From the NCBI GenBank assembly GCA_017513965.1, contig JAFWMI010000163.1, positions 1 to 39,485 on the forward strand: 39,485 nt of DNA. The letters run 5' to 3'. The notes beneath the pieces were generated by a model. It worked only from the letters and a program-made list of their open reading frames with translations. It was not told the origin of the DNA and did not search any database. Both the position numbers and the translations under genes were made by a program. Below, in pieces: positions 24,832-31,431 of this stretch (within the stretch, counting starts at the first letter, position 1; every line of letters begins with the position of its first letter). The stretch comes from Atopobiaceae bacterium. GTDB lineage: Bacteria; Actinomycetota; Coriobacteriia; Coriobacteriales; Atopobiaceae.

Positions 24832-26592
24832 CTAAGCAACCACGACTGCGCCAAAGCGGCAAGCGGTCTTGCAGTTGCCGCACTTTATGCAGACGGTTTG
24901 ATCGATTTCGTGCGGTTGTTTGGCCTTGCCCGATATGGCATGCACGGGGCACTGGCGCGCGCATGCGGTGCAGCCCACGCATACGTCCTTGTTGATTGAG
25001 TAGGAGATGAGCTCGCGGCACTCACCGGCCGGGCAGCGATGCTCGCTGATGTGGGCCTCAAGCTCCTCGCGGAAGTACCGAATGGTGGTGAGCACGGGGT
25101 TGGGTGCCGTTTGCCCCAGTCCGCACAGCGCACCATCCTTGATGGCATAGCACAGGTCCTCGAGCTTCTCGATGTCGCCCTGCTCGCCCTCACCACGCAC
25201 GATCCGGTCCAGAATCTCGAGCATACGCCTGGTACCCAAACGGCAATGGACGCACTTTCCGCAGCTCTCCTTGGCGGTAAAGTCCAAGAAGAAGCGCGCC
25301 ATGCTGGCCATGCAGGTGCTCTCGTCCATAACCACCATGCCGCCCGAGCCCATGATGGCTCCCGTAGCCGCCAGCTCGTTGTAGTCGATTACAGTATCGA
25401 GCTTGCTTGCGGGCACGCATCCGCCCGAAGGTCCGCCCAGCTGCACCGCCTTGAACTCCTTGTTGTCCTTGATGCCACCGCCAATGTCAAAGATCACCTC
25501 GCGCAGCGTCTTGCCCATGGGAATCTCGACCAGGCCACCGCGGCGAATCTTGCCCGTAAGCGCGAAGACCTTCGTTCCCTTGGAATCCTTGGTGCCCATG
25601 GCGGCAAAGGCCTCGCCACCGTTGTTGATAATCCACGCGACGTTGGCGTAGGTCTCCACGTTGTTGATGTTTGACGGCTTGAGCCAATAGCCCGCCTGCG
25701 CCGGGAAGGGCGGCTTAAGGCGCGGCATGCCACGGTTGCCCTCGAGCGACTCGATGAGGGCGGTCTCCTCGCCGCACACAAACGCACCAGCACCCGCCTT
25801 TATGCGCAGCGTGCAGCTAAAGTCGCTGCCACAGATGTGCTCGCCTAGGTATCCGCGTGCCGTTGCGTCCTCAATGGCCTTGGTAAGGCGCACGATCGCC
25901 AGAGGATACTCGGCGCGCACATACACGATTCCCTCGCTGGCACCAATGCTGTAGGCACCAATGAGCATGCCCTCAATGAGGTTGTGCGGGTCTCCCTCAA
26001 TAACGGCACGATCCATAAACGCGCCGGGATCGCCCTCGTCGGCATTGCAGATAAGGTACTTTTGGTCACTCTTGGCATCGCGTGCCGCGCGCCACTTAAA
26101 CGCCGTCGAGAATCCCGCGCCACCACGACCGCGCAGCCCGGCGATGTCGATCTGCTGGATAACGTCCTCCTGCGACATGCCCGTGGTAAGAATCTTGGTG
26201 ATGGCCTGGTAGCCGCCATGTGCCACGTAGTCGTCGATGCTCTCTGGGTCTATTACGCCGCAGTCGCGCAACGCGATGCGCGTTTGCTTGGAAAGGAACT
26301 CCTCGTCCTCCGGCGTAATCCGCAGTCTGTCCACCTTTGAGAGGTCTCCGTCGAGCACGGCCTGATAGATGGTTGGCACGTCCTTCTCCTGCACCTTTAC
26401 CAAACGATGCAGCCCGCCCTGGTCGTCGTACAGGTCCACGATGGGCTCCAAGAAGCACATTCCATTGCAGCCGGTAATGCCCAGCTCCACGCCCTGAGGA
26501 TTATCCTGTTCGAGCAGTTGCGCAAACTTGTTGTGCACGCCTCCCGCGCCGGCAGCAAGACCACAACTCCCCTCTCCAATGACGATTCTCAT
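24832..26592 (-). CDS. NuoF/HydB-like FMN, NADH and Fe-S subunit
   Basis: At 586 aa this resembles HydB/HndC-type NADH-binding subunits. A thioredoxin-like N-terminal domain keeps C10, C42 and C46 but only three of the four cysteines expected for a [2Fe-2S] site. The FMN loop is GRGGAGF at 155-161 and the NADH loop is NADEGDPGAF at 183-192. ESCGKCVHCRLGTRRM binds a [4Fe-4S] cluster. Two ferredoxin-like clusters close the protein (CVGCTACARQCP, CIKCGNCKTACR). It starts 2 nt after the NuoE-like stop and is 13 nt from the GltD-like gene, so the three form one operon. The electron path NADH-FMN-FeS is inferred from the family. Confidence 0.9.
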   Translation of the reverse strand: MRIVIGEGSCGLAAGAGGVHNKFAQLLEQDNPQGVELGITGCNGMCFLEPIVDLYDDQGGLHRLVKVQEKDVPTIYQAVLDGDLSKVDRLRITPEDEEFLSKQTRIALRDCGVIDPESIDDYVAHGGYQAITKILTTGMSQEDVIQQIDIAGLRGRGGAGFSTAFKWRAARDAKSDQKYLICNADEGDPGAFMDRAVIEGDPHNLIEGMLIGAYSIGASEGIVYVRAEYPLAIVRLTKAIEDATARGYLGEHICGSDFSCTLRIKAGAGAFVCGEETALIESLEGNRGMPRLKPPFPAQAGYWLKPSNINNVETYANVAWIINNGGEAFAAMGTKDSKGTKVFALTGKIRRGGLVEIPMGKTLREVIFDIGGGIKDNKEFKAVQLGGPSGGCVPASKLDTVIDYNELAATGAIMGSGGMVVMDESTCMASMARFFLDFTAKESCGKCVHCRLGTRRMLEILDRIVRGEGEQGDIEKLEDLCYAIKDGALCGLGQTAPNPVLTTIRYFREELEAHISEHRCPAGECRELISYSINKDVCVGCTACARQCPVHAISGKAKQPHEIDQTVCIKCGNCKTACRFGAVVVA

Positions 26593-26594
26593 GT

Positions 26595-27089
26595 CTACTC
26601 TTCCCCCTTTGCGCTCTGGGCAGCCAGATCGCGAATGACCTTACGCGCCTTGTCGGGCGTAAGCCTGCCGTACGTACGCCCGTTAATCATCATTACCGGC
26701 GACAACGAGCAGCAGCCCAAGCATGCCACGTGCTCGAGCGAGAACAGGCCGTCCGGCGTCGTTTGGCCATCTTCTATGCCAAGCTCGTCACTAATGGCGC
26801 TCGAGATGAGCTCGGAGCCATTTACGTGGCACGCCGTGCCCTGGCACAGCATGATGAGATACTTGCCCACCGGCTCAAGCCTAAACTGGGCATAGAACGT
26901 GGCGACCCCCACAATGGTGGCGATTGGCGTGTTGGTTCGCTTGGCAATATGCTCCAGCACGTCCATGGGCAGGTAGCCGTAGATCTCCTGAGCAGACTGA
27001 AGAATCGTAATGAGCGACCCTGGAACCCCGGCATAGGTTTCGAGCGTAGACTCGATGAGCTGCACGTCGCTAGGCGGCAACTGAGACAT
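26595..27089 (-). CDS. NuoE/HydC-like [2Fe-2S] subunit
   Basis: This 164-aa thioredoxin-fold protein holds a [2Fe-2S] cluster. The ligands are C82 and C87 (CQGTACHVNGS) and C123 and C127 (CLGCCSLSPVMMING). An N-terminal helical bundle includes GYLPMDVLEHIAKRTNTP. It is the first gene of the trio, with GGGAGG about 7 nt before ATG 27089. NuoE-like partners always accompany NuoF-like subunits in NADH dehydrogenases, hydrogenases and bifurcating complexes. Confidence 0.93.
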   Translation of the reverse strand: MSQLPPSDVQLIESTLETYAGVPGSLITILQSAQEIYGYLPMDVLEHIAKRTNTPIATIVGVATFYAQFRLEPVGKYLIMLCQGTACHVNGSELISSAISDELGIEDGQTTPDGLFSLEHVACLGCCSLSPVMMINGRTYGRLTPDKARKVIRDLAAQSAKGEE

Positions 27090-27169
27090 GGCAAGCCTCC
27101 CTCTCCCTAAACAGCTTGCGAATATGAAAACAACACCATATATGAGGAGCGCGAAAAATGGCTAAAACC

Positions 27170-27215
27170 ATCCAAGATTTAATACCAATTGATACCGCAC
27201 GGAAATATCTTGGAT
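27170..27215 (-). terminator. 9-bp inverted repeat between the ATPase gene and the NuoE-like gene
   Basis: ATCCAAGAT (27170-27178) pairs with ATCTTGGAT (27207-27215), loop 28 nt. On the minus strand it follows the ATPase stop by 4 nt and is followed by GGTTTTAGCCATTTTT, so it may be a terminator. It could equally be an operator for the trio, whose promoter must lie here. Confidence 0.45.
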
Positions 27216-27219
27216 ACCG

Positions 27220-27933
27220 TTACTCCCAAGGACGCTTTACATAGCGTGGCATCACAAGAACCGGCTCTTCTGGCGACGTCATAAAAGGTTGCTCGTCCAG
27301 CGGAACAGCGCTGTTTTGGATGCATGCCTCAGGCACGACCGTGGCGGCAAGGGGCAAGCCACAGAGCCGAGCCACCTCACGCGCAAACGCACGGCCATGC
27401 TCAACGTGCTCCATGGTCGTCTCGTCACCCAAGTTGGATGTGTTGAGGATGGCGTTTGCCGTCAAGTGAGCATGGTCCTGAATGGCGGGCAGCATAGCGG
27501 CAGCTTCCTCCGGTGTTTGGGTGAGCACACGATATGCCGATACCACATAGAGCACCTGTGCATCCGCCTCTGCCAGCATGCGTGACCAACGGCCGATGGT
27601 CGTTGCGCCATCGTCGTCGCCACCCACGTCAATGATGAGTCGCTGCTCGGGATTGGTCCGTATCGCTCCAATGATCGCGTCGAGCTCGCCCGTAAGGCTG
27701 GGCGTGTCGAGCGTGGTACGCGCGAGCACGGGTGCAACAAGGCGAATGCCGGCATCTGCCAAGAGCTGGGGGTAGTCGCTCGAACGGAAGTATGGATTTA
27801 CCACATCGAGGTCGGCCAACGTTACCTGCCGGCCTGCCACTGCCTCGGCAAGCGCCAGGCCCAATGCTGCGTTTGTCTTTCCCGTGCCGGCGTGTCCCAA
27901 GAGCACCGTAATGGGCGATAGCTGCATATTCAC
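27220..27933 (-). CDS. SIMIBI-class (ParA/MinD-like) P-loop ATPase
   Basis: The protein is 237 aa. The Walker A loop is GHAGTGKTNAAL at about residue 13. ADLDVVNPYFRSSDY looks like the switch I region and LIIDVGGDDDGATTIG like Walker B/switch II. The lysine-rich deviant Walker A of true ParA is not evident. No partner such as ParB or MinE is nearby. Its place just upstream of the NuoE/F/GltD-like trio suggests a role in cofactor or cluster insertion or in regulating the redox block, but that is inference. The start is GTG 27933 or ATG 27927; neither has a strong ribosome site. Confidence 0.7.
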   Translation of the reverse strand: MNMQLSPITVLLGHAGTGKTNAALGLALAEAVAGRQVTLADLDVVNPYFRSSDYPQLLADAGIRLVAPVLARTTLDTPSLTGELDAIIGAIRTNPEQRLIIDVGGDDDGATTIGRWSRMLAEADAQVLYVVSAYRVLTQTPEEAAAMLPAIQDHAHLTANAILNTSNLGDETTMEHVEHGRAFAREVARLCGLPLAATVVPEACIQNSAVPLDEQPFMTSPEEPVLVMPRYVKRPWE

Positions 27934-27983
27934 AAGACCAACCTGTCTTTCTTCACGCGTGAGCTGTTAAAATCACCGCCAGT

Positions 27984-30174
27984 CTACTCGCCCTTTGCTC
28001 CTTGGGCAACTTCTTCCGTCGGCTCGGGAGCGTTCTCCACGCCCGAATCGTTTTCTAGTGCCTGATCACTGAGGGACTGTCCCTCGTTGGCAAATTCGCC
28101 ATTGGGGGACTGTCCCTCCGTGGTTAGTGGTGCGGCATCGTTGCCGCTCTCGGCTTCCGCCCCGTCCCCTTGCACAGTCTGTTCCAACGGCTGCGCCGCC
28201 AGTGACTCATCGGGTTCCGAGGACATCGCCCTTGCCGAATCCCCCGGATTGGACTTGCCGCCACCCGCAAAGGCAACCGAATCTGGAACGGTGGATGGCA
28301 CCACCTTGTTCGACTCAGTAATCTTGTAGTACTCGGAGGACGCCTGCTTCGTGCTGTTGATAGGGCTCCCCGTGTCCACATCCACCGGCAACAGGATGGA
28401 TCCGTTCGCCTTGTAGTTACGGTCGGGCAAATTGCTCACATAGTTGAGGTAGTTGAGATAGTCCATAACAAAGTTGCTCGAGCCTTCATCACCTTCCGCC
28501 GCATACTCCAACACACCGCTGGGAAGCTCCGTAGGCGTGCCCTTAATAAACTTCTTTTGGAAGTCTGCCGTATCGCCGTAAAGCTTCTTGCCAGAGGAAT
28601 TGGCAGGAGAAATGTCCGCGATTATCCCATCGAGCGTCTCGCCCTTGTGCATGCGCTCAAGAATACTGTTGAGTCCCATGCGCAACTTTTCGGTGGACAC
28701 ATTGTCCACGCTGTTATCCTTGAGGATAATGGCGGATGTCCCCGTGCTCTTGATATTGGCAAGGTCCGCAAGATACAGCGTGGCCAGGTAACCGCTAACG
28801 TAAGCAGACGCCGTGTGGCCAACCCCATTGCTCTCCACGCTTGCGTCGCAGTTAGCCAAATCGAAGTACGCGGGTTTTCCGTCATACGTTCCGTTGAGGT
28901 AGCATTCTACGATCATGCTTGCGGCAAAGGAATCCTTCACCTTGCCATCGGGGCCTGTACGCAGCGCATCGAAATAATCCGAGCGGAATTGGTAGACGTT
29001 CTCCACCGCACTTGCCGAACCCTCGATGAGCCAAGTGGGCAGATGGAGCTTGTAGTAACGCTGCGCGTCGGAGGTAAGGTTGCCGTTGTTGTCGAACACA
29101 TAGTCACCGACCTTGGTTACGCCCAGCATGCCCGTTCGGTTGTAGTCGTCCATAAACGCGTGGAACAGCTCGTGGGTGATCGTGTTCTCGAAGGTATGCA
29201 TGCTCTCACCAAGGCGACCAAGACTGAATTTGCCCGTGTCTTCGTCGCGCACCGAGTCTCCGCTGAGGTCTTTTATAAGGAGGTCGTCGATGTCGATGCC
29301 TATCATGTAACTAAGCTTGTAGTCGCCATCGTATTTAACCGCATGCATGGAGACGTACGCAAGCGCCCCCTGCGGAGCCGTCTCGTGCTCGGATACGCCA
29401 TCCTTGTCTCCTTTGAGATAGTAAAATGTACATGCCTATCTGCTTGCCAATCGCGCCCTCTTGGGCTGCGGCGCTAAACGCTGGGAATTTGTTGACGAGC
29501 AAGTTGACCGCTTGAGGCTCAATCGTGTTGATGATGAGGTCAATGAGCCACTCCAAGTCTTCGTCCTCGGGGTCCTCGTCCTGCGGGTTCTCCTCACTTC
29601 CGGACTCATCGACCAATTCCGCTGGAGAACCGGAGTCGGAGGCCGTGGCTTCATACTCGTTTGCCGGCTGCGCATCACTCGCTGCTACAAAGAGGTTCTT
29701 CGCGGCAGCAGGCAGAATGTAGGTTATTCCCGTCGCCTCGTTATACACCGAGATGATCTCGTTGCCACCAAAGAGCTTCGTCAACGACTCAGAGAGCTCA
29801 ACAGTCTGGGCATCGCCTGCAAGCGAGTAGTCCTGCGGCACAAAGAATGCGAGCACGGGAAGGTAGGCCTTGCACTCTTCGGCCTCAGTTGCAAGCGTAA
29901 GATCGTCGGAAACCCATAGCACGGGAATATCCCACGCAGCGTTTGGACTGGTCGTGACTCGAGCCTCGTCATCAAGCAGCGCACCAGCCTTGGGCGCAAG
30001 CACCCCATCGATGCGAACATCGCTTACTGTTGTTCGATTGTTCGCCTGCCAGTGGTTCTGGATTTGAATGCTGTGCGACTCCGCCAACGCTACCGTAGCC
30101 GGCACGCTCGTGGAAAAAACCATGGATGCTGACAGCAGGAGGGCAAGCATGCGCTAGACGACATGACGTCTCAT
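27984..30174 (-). pseudogene. Secreted zinc metallopeptidase (HExxH), broken by a nonsense codon and a frameshift
   Basis: The reading frame begins at ATG 30174 behind a good AGAAGG site with MRRHVV, then meets TAG (30156-30154), and continues as a signal peptide (MLALLLSASMVFST...ATVALA). Around 29423-29426 a run of four A on the plus strand (TTTT in the gene) shifts the frame; removing one T joins the two parts as IGMYIYYLKGDKDG. The second part carries HELFH (about 29160-29174) and PTWLIEGSASAVEN, a gluzincin-type arrangement with a downstream glutamate. An acidic Ser/Glu/Pro-rich tail follows and includes a translated REP doublet. The intact product would be an exported protease of about 730 aa. 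Sequencing error, phase variation or real decay are all possible. Confidence 0.75.
28064..28125. repeat. REP doublet inside the metallopeptidase reading frame
   Basis: Two REP cores GGGACTGTCCC (28072-28082 and 28105-28115) lie in direct orientation, with flanks resembling the 19659-19730 unit: TTGGC-(AA)-ATTCGC matches its TTGGC-(TA)-ATTCGC spacer. On the minus strand the unit is read in frame and gives TTEGQSPNGEFANEGQSLSD, so each copy encodes EGQS. It sits in the disordered C-terminal tail. Confidence 0.85.
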
Positions 30175-30188
30175 GATACCGCCTTCTA

Positions 30189-30212
30189 GACTCAAGACAT
30201 ATTGTATGAGTC
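30189..30212 (-). promoter_or_regulatory. Operator-like inverted repeat over a -10 box of the metallopeptidase gene
   Basis: GACTCA (30189-30194) and TGAGTC (30207-30212) flank TACAAT (30206-30201, minus strand), a 5/6 match to the -10 consensus about 27 nt before ATG 30174. A repressor binding this repeat would cover the promoter. No regulator is assigned. Confidence 0.35.
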
Positions 30213-30277
30213 ATGTATATCACTTTTTAGCCTAAGAACAAACAGAGAAAAAGACACGTACATTTGTTCGGTTATTG

Positions 30278-30286
30278 TGCTATACT
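30278..30286 (+). promoter_or_regulatory. Extended -10 promoter of the RhuM-Fic gene
   Basis: TGCTATACT is an extended -10 (TGnTATAAT type, 5/6 in the hexamer). It predicts a start near 30293 and a leader of about 130 nt. No good -35 is visible, which extended -10 promoters tolerate. Confidence 0.5.
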
Positions 30287-30425
30287 TAGTTCATCGCAAG
30301 GAGAGGCCGTAAGGCATGCCAGAGGGTCGCATTCCCGGTATCGCTCAATTCTTAGCGAGCGAAAGGTGGCGCTTTCCCCAATCAAAAAAACGGATTGTTG
30401 TTTTGGCTTTTGGAAAGGAGCGCTC

Positions 30426-31376
30426 ATGTCTGCACAAGAAATCGTTCTATTTGAGTCAAGCGACGGTGCGGTAACGTTACCGGTGGAGGTGGACATTTCA
30501 AGGGAAGAGATCTGGCTAACGCGAAATCAACTCGCTGTCCTGTTCGACAGAGACGTGAAGACAATCGGCAAACACGTTAACAACGCGCTGCGTGAGGAGC
30601 TGGCAGACTCCAAAGACCGAGTTGTCGCAAAATATGCGACAACTGCCGCAGACGGCAAGACGTATCAGATGGACCATTATGGGATCGATGTTGCACTCTC
30701 CGTTGGATACCGCGTAAAGTCACAAAAAGGTGTCGAGTTTCGTCGCTGGGCCACAGATGTGCTGCGTCAATACGTTACGAATGGCTACGCCGCAAACGAG
30801 CGTCGGCTTCAGGAGCTGGGACAAGTCGTCAACGTAATGGCACGTCTCCCCCGGGGAGACCTCGCCACGCATCAGGTGCTCCAGATTATTCAGAGCTACA
30901 CCTCCGCACTCGACTTGCTAGACGATTACGACAATCAAGCGCTCAAGCAACCGCAAGGCACATTGGGTTCCTATGTTCTCGATTACAAAGAGTGCCGCAA
31001 GGTTATATCTGGGATGCACTTTGGCAACGAGTCGAGCTTGTTCGGCGTAGAGAAGGACGACTCTTTCCGTGCCTCAATCGGTGACATCTATGCGGGGTTT
31101 GCAGGACAGGAAGCTTACCCCACCGTTGAGGAGAAGGCCGCGAACCTCTTGTACTTCGTCGTGAAGAATCACAGCTTTTTGGATGGCAACAAGCGCATTG
31201 CCGCCGCGCTCTTTCTATATTTCTTGGATCGAAACGGCTTGCTCTTTGACGAAGAGGGCAACAAACGCCTTGCCGATGAGGTGCTCGTTGCCATCACCAT
31301 CATGATTGCCGAAAGCCGTGCAGACGAGAAGGAAGCCATGGTAAGCCTCGTCATGCACTTCCTCTGCAACCAGTAG
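30426..31376 (+). CDS. RhuM-Fic (Fic/DOC-type AMPylase-like) protein
   Basis: The protein is 316 aa with two domains. The N-terminal half (about 8-150) is a RhuM/ORF6N-type DNA-binding-like module (IWLTRNQLAVLFDRDVKTIGKH, then GVEFRRWATDVLRQYV). The C-terminal half is a Fic/DOC fold with the complete active motif H249-SFLDGNKR-257, so AMP- or other nucleotidyl-transfer activity is possible. No separate antitoxin gene lies beside it; the RhuM part may bind DNA or restrain the enzyme. ATG 30426 has AAAGGAG 6 nt upstream. It is one of only two plus-strand genes here, which suggests independent arrival. Confidence 0.88.
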   Translation: MSAQEIVLFESSDGAVTLPVEVDISREEIWLTRNQLAVLFDRDVKTIGKHVNNALREELADSKDRVVAKYATTAADGKTYQMDHYGIDVALSVGYRVKSQKGVEFRRWATDVLRQYVTNGYAANERRLQELGQVVNVMARLPRGDLATHQVLQIIQSYTSALDLLDDYDNQALKQPQGTLGSYVLDYKECRKVISGMHFGNESSLFGVEKDDSFRASIGDIYAGFAGQEAYPTVEEKAANLLYFVVKNHSFLDGNKRIAAALFLYFLDRNGLLFDEEGNKRLADEVLVAITIMIAESRADEKEAMVSLVMHFLCNQ

Positions 31377-31387
31377 TTCCACTGGAA

Positions 31388-31420
31388 AGACGGTCCCCGT
31401 TTGCAACTTAGGGACCGTCT
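31388..31420. terminator. Hairpin between convergent RhuM-Fic and acyl-CoA ligase genes
   Basis: AGACGGTCCC (31388-31397) pairs with GGGACCGTCT (31411-31420) over a 13-nt loop. It lies 11 nt after the RhuM-Fic stop and 11 nt after the ligase stop on the other strand, so it can serve as a bidirectional terminator. The half-core GGGACCGTC is reminiscent of the REP core but the arrangement differs. Confidence 0.6.
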
Positions 31421-31431
31421 CCCAATCTCCG

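Noticed and set aside
29415..29440. Programmed ribosomal frameshift in the metallopeptidase gene
   Set aside because: The slip run is only four T with no clear heptamer or stimulatory structure, and the same gene also has an upstream nonsense codon, so decay or sequencing error is simpler.
30316..30471. Possible 51-codon upstream reading frame in the leader of RhuM-Fic
   Set aside because: It has an ATG and a distant AAGGAG, and overlaps the real start, but the spacing is poor and the peptide has no recognisable pattern. Not enough to call a leader peptide.
31388..31420. Another copy of the REP family
   Set aside because: It shares GGGACCGTC with the core, but the two half-cores are split by a 13-nt loop and the CCAAA arms are absent. 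Better explained as a bidirectional terminator.
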